DNA of 64,000 nucleotides from Pocillopora verrucosa (taxonomy: Eukaryota; Cnidaria; Anthozoa; Scleractinia; Pocilloporidae). The number at the start of each line of letters is the position of its first letter. The stretch's first letter is position 1. Of the stretch, positions 45,689 through 57,607 are shown piece after piece. The position numbers and the translations under genes are program-made. The notes below the pieces were generated by a model. It saw only the letters and a list, made by a program, of their open reading frames with translations, was not told where the DNA came from and did no database searches. The stretch spans positions 8,582,911 through 8,646,910 of the forward strand of contig NC_089317.1 in assembly GCF_036669915.1 (NCBI RefSeq). Reading direction: 5' to 3'.

Positions 45689-48600
45689 ATCTACTCCACA
45701 GATTTAAGTCCAGTCCAAAATGAGATTTACTTTTGTTGCCTCGCTGCTTGTATTCATTTTAAGAGAAGGAATTAAACAAACCTGTCGTGGGTGGAGGAAA
45801 GAAAATGAAACAGCTGAAAGCCAGGGTAAAAGCATTGGAAGAGTGCCAACTTAACATTTAAAACTTGTAGAAAGTTGTAGAATGTTTATAATACTAACAA
45901 ATCTTGATCTATCATATTCAATGTGATGGTGATGAAATACCTATCACAGAGTACTTTATCATGTAGATATTGATAAGATACAAAAATATCTCCTTTTTTC
46001 AAAAGATAACTGGCGCCAACGTACTTTCAGTGAGCGTACTTTTATGTATTCACGTCCATAAGTAAAGATAAAAATGTCGTCTTGCATGGAAACGTAGTTT
46101 ATCTAAACAATTGTCTTGTTTCCACGAAGGGTTTTTTTTTAATTGACGAACAATGCTAAGGTTTAGTTCAACTTTTCCTAAGAGAGGCAACATTCTTGGG
46201 ATAAGAACCTACAAATTGCATTTTTATGTCGGAGGTTGAAGTAGCTTCGTAACCGGTGTGGTTTACATGCATACATTATATGCGTTCTTTGCTCTTAATT
46301 TGTGCTTTAAATTTGTCTTTGATTTTGATAAAAATTGTATTTTTATAATAAACAGAACAGTAAATGTCTTCCTTCTAGATTCGAGTCTATCTTTACGCGT
46401 CCCCCGTGAGAGAAGCTCACTCGTGAAAGATAGTATCAACACTAGTAGATAAAAAATTGTATCCATGGGCGGTCATGTAATGTTCTCTGTGCACTTTTAA
46501 GCTGTTTGGGTAAAGTTGAGGAAGAAAACTTCGTACATTAACTCTGAGACGTTTTTAAAAGTTTTTTCCGTCCTTTGGTAGCCTGCTCCGTGATTGAAGA
46601 GCTGTTGGAGAGAGTTAAAACTTTGGAAAATAGAACTCCACCTCCAACCCCCACAACAGCTCCAGCACCTCTTACGACAATGCCATCAGGTTAGACGAAA
46701 GCATTTTGAATTCTATTTCTTTTGAGGTTTTTTTAACATTTTAATCTTAGAGAATTAGCCTTCATTAGTTGAGGCCTAATAAATGTACACCAAGAAACTG
46801 TTGTCCGTTTCTTTACATCGTTTATACGGGATGGACTACCTACTGCCTCATGAAGAACGCAACTAATCCAAATTTGAGAGAATTTTACAAATATTAAGAA
46901 CGGAATCAAAATAACCATGCACTGCTGAACTCAGAAAATCAAATGAAGAAATAGACCAAAAACTCTTTACAGAAGCCCATCTTTTCATTATGGGTCATTG
47001 GGCCGTTAGCGGATTTGGACCGGGGGGGTCCATATCCGTTAGCGGATTTGGACCGAGGCTCCAAATCCGTTCGGACAACGGCATTTTCTTGATCTGAAGA
47101 CTTGCAACTCCGCAAGTGACTTCAAATGTCTTTTTAACAATCACGCAAGGGAACGACTCGGTCTTCTCGATAACTAAACCCACAAGTTCCACCAGCGAAC
47201 GATTTAACTAAACAGCAAATGTTTGCATGTAAGATGAGATGCTTATAAAACAGATCAGTTAGCTAAGGCCCGGGTCGCACTAGGGAAGTTTTGATCAATA
47301 ATCCGTCAAAAAAGGATTAATGTCTATTATCACAGCGAGTTTCCTTATGCGACCGGTGTTTCACAAATTTCTAAAATTTCGGAAAGTCCGCAGAAACTTC
47401 AAAGACACTGAAGTGTATGGGTGGGACAGGCAGATTTTGAGAAAGATAAAAAAAAAAACAAAAGACACCCCTTCTGGAACTGTCAACGCTAGTCATATGA
47501 CCTGCAGTTAAACTATTCAATCGGCGGGAATTTTTGATATTCACCTGCCAACTTTTAGCATGGATGGACGTTTTCCTTTTTGTTATGCGCCGGGATTTCC
47601 AAGCCAAAATGTTCGTTATTTCAGTTCATCACCATACATTGGCTGGACCGAGCTTAGATCAAGCGGGACTAAGCGGAATTTTGCTTAATCAGTCCGATAG
47701 TCCAGCAAGTGTGGTAAGGGAGCTTCAGGTCAGCTGAAGGTTTGCCACAAAAAGAAAAAAAGAACAATACGACAAATGGCCGCAAGAAGAGCAAAGGGCT
47801 CAAGTAATGAATACCAAACCATAATTCGGCTGGGCGAGAAATGGTCCATGTGTAAGGCGCAACACGAATTCTACGTACATCTCTGATACAGGATGAAAAG
47901 GGAAACATTTGCAGATGTTGCATGTCGATAATTTGTAGAAGTAGAAGGGCAAAAGCAAACCAAAATGCCCGATTTGGGTTTATGTTTATTACCGCACAAT
48001 ACGCGCCAGAAATGAAATCTGATCAACTGTGTTTATTTTGACATATTTGTGTATTTCGGTAGTGCGACTCAAAAATTGTGTCACATTTATCGGCTCTTCC
48101 GGTTGCGGTTTCAACTTTTCGAAAATTTTTTGGCTGCCTAATTTTTGGTTTGGGCAGTAGTGCGACCTGGGCCTTAAAAAATAAACAAGGTAAGAGTGTT
48201 ATGTTAGGTTTTTTGCAAACTGTAGTGATTTATGCCAGTTAACGGCGGCGACAAGTAGGCGAACCATGTATATTTCATAGTCGCTATCAAGTAAGTTTTG
48301 CCGGACTTTGAGTTCGTTTCAAGATAGAACAACACAAATACACCAGGGAATTTTTACAAACTTTATAACCATCCTTTTGTCTTATAAAAGCCTGAAGCTC
48401 AGTAAATTTTGTCATATCGGTCATTGTTAAAACTGTCTTTGTTTTGATGCTACTTTTCGACATAGGAAAAGTATCTCGGACAAAAATATTCACCAAAAAA
48501 TAAATATTTCTTTTCCAGCTTCAATAACGACAGGGGATTAAGTCCAGATGATAAAACAAAGGATTATTTTCAGAGAATTACCGTAGGTCTTGTACATTCG

Positions 48601-51600
48601 TTACATGAGGTCACACAACTCGGGTAATTTCAGGGTGAAAATTTGCATATTTGAGCGGTCGAACGAAAAAAATTATTTCTCGAAAACTCAAATAATTTTT
48701 TACAAAAAAACTACACCACAATTATTAGAACATATTGGGCTACAAAATATAAAAGTAGGCGTGAAAACAAATTTGGGTGACTTGCCGCTGTTTGTTTGAT
48801 GCATGCTGACATTAGCTTTTAAGAGAGATTTGGTATTTAAGTAGCAAAGATCACGGACGTTCTTAAAGACACCTTTATTATACGCAGTTACGACAGGGGT
48901 TACCGAGTTTAATTACAGAAAAAGGTGGTCCTGCACACTCCTCAATCGACCGGCGATGTCTTAACGTGAAGTAGTTTACCGTCGTTTCTTTCAATTTTGG
49001 CTCATTTTCCCAAACAGAAATTATCAGTCATGCTCAATTGAAAGTAGTTTCAACTGATGCTGACATCATAAACTTCATCCGAAGAAGAAAACATTCCTTA
49101 TCTTCGAAAGTATGCGCAAAACATCAGGAACAGTAATGAAGGTCCTTAGCTACTCGAAAATACCGCATGCGTTTTGATCGCTATCAATCTTGGTCCCTAA
49201 ATCCCCTTGAAGAAAATCATCGACAGTTAGTGCTGAAGAGTTTTATTGCATTTTTTATTATAGGGAGGGGCTGGAAAATAAATTAAAAAGGCTCCGCTTT
49301 TAGGCTTGGCCAAATATATATATATATGTATATTATGTTAAATTTTCACGCAACGCTTTCATCGACACAACAACGCCTGGGGGATAAGTTTCCATATAAC
49401 TTGGTTCGGCCTATTGGCTGATACCGATGAACCGGAATTGGCTGAACCGATCAGAAAACCAGAAATGTAATATCCAAAACCGATAATTCAATAATAGTTA
49501 TTCAGCTTAGTTTGCCATCAGTATAAAATAAAGTGGCGAAGCTGTATTTGGTCAAAACTAGCTACGGTTTCCACTCACATTAGACAGATTTTAATCTCTG
49601 ATTGACCTGAATTAATTGTTTTAAGTGGTATATCTTGGTGAAAACCTCTGCCTTGTGCTTCTGCTCTGCGAACATTTATTCTACCGAACAACAGAATGAA
49701 AATAATTGAAAATTGTATATTTCATGTATTTTATTATGCATATCTCTTGGAATTGATCAATTTAGAAACAAATTAGAACACCTCATAGCCAAATTAGGTA
49801 AATAGTTCTGTATTTGTTTGAATAAAGAGTTTTACAGTTCTATTAATATGGTATGTATTCTTCACATATCCGCTAAACACGAAGACAGTCAAAAATAGTT
49901 TTCCTTGTTTTTGCCCATAAATGATTCAGCTTGTTTCTTCCGCGGTGTGGAACTTGAAATAGGTAGGACAGGAGAGGTGAGAGTTTATATGTGTATCACA
50001 TAATTATATTGAGAGGTTTGAAACACCTGCAATTGTCTTGCATAGGCAACACTTTAGGAGTTCTTGGATACTGACACCGAAGAGGTTTTGTAAGGGTCAC
50101 TCCGGTCTGGCCAAAAATTGAAACTCAAAAGCCCTCCTAAGTTATTCTCTTTGAAGTATGGATCCGCGCCAAATATGTAGATGATACCTGCATTGATGCA
50201 GTTTTATCTCGATTTAGAGTTTGAGTCAGAGAACGAAAAGGTGCATTCATCATTGACGTTTAAAGGATATTTTAACTACAAAATGAAAAGAACGGTTGAT
50301 CCGTATTGGCAGCAATGCGAAGCATGTAATGCGTACAACCAAAAAGCCCAATAAACAGGTAATAACAACGCGCGGTATATCCGAAGTTTATTAAAATTTT
50401 GCATAGAACAAAACATTTTATAGTAACCGATAGGTTTTGTAATAACGGTTGCGGCATTTTGTAATAACGTACGTAATAGGTTTTGAAATGACCAGGGATG
50501 TGTTTCGTCGTTATCTCTAGCACACGCCTCTTTCAAAGAAGTCACATGAATGAATTAGAATGTAACTAAGGAAAGCTATTCGAAAGCTATGGACGGTATG
50601 AACCAGGGCCCAGAATCTCGTGAGTAAGTAAGACATCTTTGCAAGAGGTATCACAAAATACCTCAGAGCAACGACATTGGAGGTTAAAGGAGTCACTCAC
50701 CCAAGACCCCACCCAAATAGCATTAACAATGAAAGTTAAATTAAAATTCTCGAGTTAAGAATGCATACAATCAAAACGCACAGTTGGTGGTCCAACCGCT
50801 GCATATTTCTTCAATCTTTGCTTTATCATCCTTGCCTTGTAAATCCGGATATAAAACTAATTCTGTATAACCGGAAACTTTTCATCGAAGCCTTTACTTT
50901 TTTACTGAGCTCAAAATTTGCAATTTTTCCTACTCCATATAGCCACAAAAAGATTTTAAGAGCACTGATCCTTAAAGTATGAGCTGGGACGCCAAGTCAT
51001 TCATGAACGCAGCAATAACCTCGCACGACATAGAGTTTTTTGAAGCTCAGTAGTGGAGCATCTGAGTTTTGATCCATCATGGGAACCCAGAATTTTCTCT
51101 TTATTCTAAGCTGGTGAAAGAAGTACCAAAAAATTAATATTCTCTTCAAAACCAACTTTCATTGCCACTGAATGCCGATTTCGTGCTTTGTTTTTAAAGA
51201 AAACTAAAGTCAAGATGGGAAGAGTGATTTGAGATAAAATAAAGAAACATTAATGATTTGAATTTCAGCGCCATGAAGTAGATGTAGCGGTACTGACACG
51301 AGGAAACATCCAATGAGTTGTTATTCGCCAGAGCTTGTACTTAGAACCGAACACATTGATAGAGCTATATTTTCTCGGAACTAGCGACAGTTCTCATTTT
51401 CATAAGAAAAGGATTGTTTCACCGATCAGTTCCAAAGGTGTGCTGTAAAAACAACTCTGTCATTTGCTCAGGGAAATATTTATTTTGCCGCTGGAAAAAC
51501 AAAACGAAACCAACAGAACAAAGAAAGAGAAATACAGATGAGAAGTACGAGAAAAAGAACAAAGCCTTTTTGATACACATTTACATGATCGTTTTCATAT

Positions 51601-51900
51601 TTGATCATAAAAGAAAGGACTGAAATAGTTAAAAATCTTTTAAAACCAAAGTACTGTTGTATTCAGCATTCGAAAAAGGGCTTCACAGTAAACGCAGCAA
51701 TCGCTATTTTGAGTTAAATCATGAATTGATCACATTGATCTCGCCTACCCAAATTTTCATGGACTTCTACCGGTTTTTTCTCAATCTGAGTAATGTAATG
51801 ATATGCGTTTATTTGCACTCCAGACAATCTGATTCCCTTTTTATTCACATGATGCGAAATCATCTACCCTCCGTTAACATTGTTTCATTTTTATACTTTT
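45689..51900. other. Upstream flank of GPCR copy B, no gene seen
   Basis: Counterpart of 1-9,790 without the Helentron. The uninterrupted T-run at about 49,247-49,256 is the empty Helentron site. An AT microsatellite lies at about 49,313-49,331. No coding exon is seen. Confidence 0.65.
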
Positions 51901-51912
51901 GCTCTCTTTCAG
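51898..51912 (+). promoter_or_regulatory. 5'UTR splice acceptor of GPCR copy B
   Basis: A pyrimidine-rich tract ending CTCTCTTTCAG at 51,912, 38 bases before the ATG, as in the intact paralogue. Confidence 0.6.
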
Positions 51913-51949
51913 TGTTTTCATCAACCCTCGTTGTTCATCATAATTAATC

Positions 51950-53008
51950 ATGAACGACAGCAATGCAACCTTAAAGTTACCTAAACAACACTCCGACGAT
52001 GGACTCAAGACCTTGAGCAAACTTCTTCCAATTGCCATAGCAATATTTCTGGCTAATGGACTCGTGTTTGTCTTGTTTTACCGATGTAGTCGTCTTCGCA
52101 CCTCTTGTAACTGTGTGCTTCTCGGCCTGGCAATTTGTGACTTCAGTGCTGGCGTTATCGCTATTCCATACTTCATTGTTTATAATTTTGGCATTTTGCC
52201 ATTACAATTAAGTATTGGGGTACACATCTCGCATACATTACTAGCTGCATCAGGTGCTTATCACATACTCTTTATTACTGGGCTCAAGTACATGGCAACG
52301 GTCAGTCCACTGAAACACTATTTGGTGACTAAGAGCTTGGTTTTGAAAATTGTGCTCGGCGTTTGGATCACTTCGACTGCTTTTGCTATCATTCCTTTTG
52401 TTCTGTATGATGCTGAGGTATCTACGCGTTGGGACGTTACTTATACTGCAGTTTGCTTCGTTGCAGTTTCCCTTTTCCCGTACATATTTATGATTTATGC
52501 ATACATGGCCATGTTCAGTGCAATTACTTAAAGGCAGCGACCACCTTTGATTCAGAATAAGAACTCACGGGAACAGAAGAAAAGCGAAAGTGACAGGAAG
52601 TGCATCTTGGTTTTCGCAGCCATGGCGATCATATTTGCCTGCTGTTGGTTCCTTTATTTTATCGTCATGCTATTATTCCAAATAGGATTAAAATATTTGC
52701 TTAGCGTCATTGAAGCTTTTGTGGTCATTCGATATATCACATCTTTGGCCAACCCTCTTCTCTACACTTTTTTCAAACGCGACTTCTGGTCCGCCTTTCA
52801 GAATCTGTTGCAAAACAAGGAAAACGTCCGTTCTTCTTCTCAAAAAGGTCAAACGGGGTCTCTTAATCTCACGAGCCGATTAAGATCCAGATCAAGCATC
52901 AACAACAGAAGGTTGACGATTCTCGAAGAAGAAGGACAAGAACCAAGAATGATTCGCGATAGGAACATGACCTTTAGTGACGAGACATTCCATACAAGTT
53001 GTGTTTAA
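51950..53008 (+). pseudogene. Class A GPCR, copy B, one nonsense codon
   Basis: Same length as the intact paralogue (1,059 bases) and collinear with no indel. The only lesion I see is TAA at 52,529-52,531, where the paralogue at 38,566 has AAA (Lys194). It lies at the cytoplasmic end of TM5 and is one base change. The frame continues unbroken through TM6 (CCWFLYF, where the paralogue has CCWFPYF, so the conserved proline is also changed), NPLLY and the C-tail to 53,008. LKY again replaces DRY. It could be a young pseudogene, a segregating null allele or a base-call error. The loss of the TM6 proline hints at relaxed constraint. Confidence 0.93.
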
Positions 53009-56000
53009 CTGCTTACAGGGAATGAAAGAAGAACGCAGACTTGGTACCTCATTTATAAGTCAAGGGTTACTGCTGAATCGCCATTAAGAGCAGTTGTGTG
53101 GTTGAACTTATGCATGACCTTCATGTATAATACACGTGCGAGACGGTTTGTTAGTCTCCATTTATACTCAAGAGTAGAGAGAGGCATTGTAAAAGGTTTT
53201 TCGCCCAGAAACACAGCACAAACGAATAAAAAAGCTGGACTGAGTCGTTTGAATATATTTAAGTTTATTAGGCCAATCACATTGAAGAGATGAAATTGTC
53301 GCGGTGAAAACAAGCTTCATCAATAGCAAGCACAAAATTTTCATCATTTATTTTGTGTAATATCATTATCAAGCGATTAATAATTCGATGAAGTATTGAC
53401 GCTGCTATTGTGTCTTCAGATACCTATGGTGTTTGCTGATTCAAGTACCTTACGACGTGTGTCAAAATGAACGTGTTAAAATTAATCATGAGAATATTTG
53501 TAATTTATCGTTACCACGTATATAAAGTGTATGCTACGAATAATGGTTAAATTTTAAGCTCTATAGAGCCCTTTCGTTAAAAAATCGTTAAAACAAAACC
53601 AAAGCCGTTCCGGATTACCCTCGATGGTCAATTAAAACTTTTTAAGAAACACTCTCCTCTTATATAGGGCTCTTCAAAGCGAGGTCGCGTTCAAATTTGC
53701 TGCTTTATTGATTATCGCCATTAAGAGAAGTTGTGTGGTTGAACTTATACATGACTTTCATGTATAATACACGCGCGAGATGGTTTGTTAGTCTCCATTT
53801 ATTTTCAATGGGAAATGTGTCAACTTAACCTTTAGCAATTCTAGCTAACATATTTGATTGACGGAAGTCTAGGAAAAGCAACAGGAAGTTCTAAGCCATA
53901 TTTTCAGGGTACAACGACAATTTTATCTAGGATGGAAGATGCCCATGGTTTGAATAGGTAAGTATTTTGTTCAATTTTAAAATGAAATAAAAAAGATAGT
54001 TTAAGACAAATACTTCATTTTTAGTTTTTCGACACATTGATACAAAAAGTGAATTCCAAATTTGAGAGTTCATAAGAAAATTTACCTTTTCACTTACGGT
54101 TCCAAAGATTGCAGGTACAATAATTTACATAGGTGAGATCAATGCTAAGATTACTAAGAAAGATTTGGTAAATACATTAAAGATTTTCAGTTCATTTTCA
54201 ATTCATTTTCAATTTTTGCTGGATACTTCATTAGTACTGTAAAAAAAAATTTAGGTAACAGTTCCTTTTTTTCCCCATGCATATGGACATCACAGGTTGC
54301 AAAAAGGAAACTCAGTTTTTTCTGTGAGCTTGTACAAGCATGAATATTATAGCATTTTGTTTCTGAAATGGCTTGAGCAAGAAGCTCATCTTTTAGATTC
54401 TGGCGGAAACTTTCTCGGCCAACGGCAAAGCAATATTTACATATATAAAAGGAACTTTCTTATCTTAGTGGGAAAACGAGACGAATGTCTTTATACGGGA
54501 GCATTGATAAGACAAAGTTTTTTGTTGCTACCAAAACTTTTGGATTAGGTTAAGTTCACTTTCAGTCTTTGGAGGTTTCCAGTTTTTGATATTCCATAAA
54601 ACACATTCATTACAAGTACGATTATTTCAAACTTTCTGGCTTTTTCAAATGTTTTCGCCAGTCTGTTTTGGTGACTTTGGTGTCTTATTAGCCAACTAGT
54701 TTAGTTTGAAGAAGTGAAATAAGCAGTGTTTTTTAAAAAGACAGGTTTGCATACGCGTCGCTTCACTGTAATGGTTTTTGAGAAAGCGTTCTCTTTCTGA
54801 TGAATAATTTTGTTATGAGATAAAGTAATAAAGACGCTAAGGACAGAATTTGTGGGATATTACTCAGAAACCTTCATTATTCACACTTCTAACCTTTAAT
54901 AGTATCAACTAGGTATGCCGATCTGACTTGTAAAACCATGCATAGTTTTAACCAATTTGATATCGATTCAGATAGACTGTTATTATTAAACGACTTAAAA
55001 ATATACTCCCGCAGGAAATTCACCACCATGATTGAAGGAAAAGGGTATTGACTTAATATCTGTCGTCCTAAGACAATTAAACTTCAAATTCATTGATTTC
55101 AGTCGACTGTTCAAACATAAACAATGTAGGTGAAAAAGAAAAAACCTGTCTCATTTTATGTTCCACTACAAAGAAAGATCAAAGAGACATTCAAAATTCT
55201 TGTTAAAAAATTTTGATAACATCAACCACGTATTTCACTCCGAACAGTAAAAATCACACGCATGAATGTATTTTTTTTTTATTAACAAGGAAGTTATCAA
55301 TTCTGGCAAACTGTTCCTCATGATCAAATGAGACAAAGTATGCATTTGACCATAGTTAGTAGAGGAGACTCCTCTACTAACTATGATTTGACCATCTGCT
55401 ACATTCAGACCTTTCCACCATTTATTTTCCGAGCAGTTTAAACAAATTAAAAGTGTTCCCGTCCACTTCACCTGATTGTTCATACAAAAACGACGCGACG
55501 AGAAAAAAAACGTTGCGAAAAAACCTACTTTTATTTGTAAGACAGGATAACCTACCTCTAGGATTGATAGACATTTCGTGCATTTTTATTGGTTTATGTT
55601 CAAGTGATGACACTCGTTGCATTTCCTTATCTGCCCCCTCAAATGGCTAAGTAATTTTTCTTCAAATTTTTACTGGGGTAGTAAATTAATGTATCTTCCT
55701 TACGATTGGTCGTCGGCATGATAAGTCGTCTTACCATATTTCTCACTCAGATCAAATATTGACACTTCCTTTAAATTGAGGAAGTCGAAGCTCTTTTTTT
55801 TACCCTTCATCTAAATTCTTTATTACACGGTAATTCGCAAGGTAGGTTGATTCTATAGATTTTCTTTCGAAGCGTCAAATTGACATCAATTTAAAGCAAT
55901 TATGAGAAAGTTCCGAGATTTCATTTCTATCAAGAGCTCCGCTCGTGTTTTGGTGAAAAACAACGTCAAAGCAATGAAGAAAGTAATTTAGACATGTTTG

Positions 56001-57607
56001 CGACGAAAAGCTTCAAATATAACGTGCTCCAATAGCTACATTTTTTTTTTTAATTTTTGGAAATGGTTTTGCACATAAAACTGATTCAACGGAATTGGTA
56101 TTACATATAACATGTTATGTTCTGGGAAGTCTTATAAAGACGAAACTATCTCTGTCATGAAGAACTTAAAGAGGCTCTAGAGGGTTAAAAAGCTAAAAGC
56201 CATCAAAGGGCGATAAGCAAGGTTCGGACCATCGTTTTTTGTAGTAAATATTATCAATCGAATTTTTGTTACTGAGCTGAGGCTCAACGATGGGAGGCGC
56301 TCGCCAGTGATAATTTAGCTTTGCCTTTGATTTTCTTCAATTTGCTCCGGTAAAATCTCTAAACATTTTCATAATTTGTTATATTTGTCTTGCCGATCAT
56401 TTAAAAGCCGAAAACAATTGGGGTTGCAGTGGCAGTTTCCTCGCTATTTGCAATTTCGTGTTCTATCCCTCTATCTTAAATTTGGAATTTTTTGAAAACA
56501 GACAGTATGAAGGGCACAAGTATGTTTAACAATCTAGCAAATCTTAGGAAATTCCACATAAAGGAGACGCGATATAGATTGCTCGAAAGATCCGTATTTG
56601 TTTGTTGCGAAACATTATGTTATGGAATAGGACTTTGCCAAGAATCTGTATCTGAGCATGCGTTAACTTTCAATTCTGTCGCCTTTTGGAAATCTTTCCC
56701 GCGGTGTTTTCTTTCGGTTTACCTCTTTTTCAGGCGTAGAGGACCTATGAATATCACGGATACAGTTGCTGGAAACCCTAGATTCCATGACATAAAAACT
56801 GCATTGTGTTACACTGCTTTAACACACCCCTTTAGATAATAATCGTGCGATCGTAAGGAGCCGCCCTGTTTGTTTGCACGTTGACACTTTCATACTTGCG
56901 CTATGTTCGCACCCAGATGTCGCGCGGTACAAAAACCCTATGGAGCCTCCTTAAGTCGAATTTCCAACTCTCAGGCGCCAATTATTTCTTCTCTATCGGA
57001 CATTTATTTCCAGAACAACTCATTTTTAACGTCCATGATTATTAACTGACTATAATACAAACTTCCCGAAGGCAGAAAGGTCTTGTACAGTTCTTAAGGC
57101 AAGGTAATGAACTCCATTTTTCGTTCTCAGTTTTGATCATGACTTGACAGTTTCAACGGTTACAACCCAACAATGATTAAAACAATATTATCTCGTAATC
57201 TAGAAGGTAGCGAATCTTAGGGAAGAAAAATATGAAGTTGATTTATTTCAGAGCAGCATTTATACGCCGAAACCATAATTTTCATATCTGCGATTGAAAA
57301 GTTCATGTCGAATTTTGACACTGAGATTTCAAAGAGTAAGCTAATCATTCCAAAACTGTGTTGAAATTGGTCAACATTTGCAGTTTGCCAGTGACAAAGC
57401 TATGCTTTGCTCCTCTTTTCCAACTGATATCGAAACGGTAAATTATTGGGAAATTAGGAGAAAATTTTCTAACTAAAATCCCAAATTACACCTCGCGGCA
57501 TTATCAAGATCTATTCACTTCCCAGCGGCCGAAGAGACAAAATTGCGCATCAAGAGTTTAATTTCTTTAACATACCACTCATCGGTATATTGACAGAAAT
57601 AAACTAT
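53009..57607. repeat. Tandem spacer unit of copy B, non-coding
   Basis: Matches 10,660-14,650 of copy A, plus about 640 bases at its start that copy A has deleted. An AATAAA at 53,225-53,230 may be the polyadenylation signal of the GPCR. A short block (CGCCATTAAGAG...) occurs twice, at 53,079 and 53,716. Confidence 0.7.
55344..55395. mobile_element. Perfect palindrome flanked by a 10-bp duplication
   Basis: ATTTGACCAT at 55,344-55,353 and again at 55,386-55,395 flank a perfect palindrome with 17-base arms, CATAGTTAGTAGAGGAG (55,351-55,367) and its complement (55,369-55,385), centred on one A. Copy A at about 12,534 has a single ATTTGACCAT and no palindrome. This looks like an insertion with target duplication, made of little more than two inverted termini. 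Confidence 0.88.
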
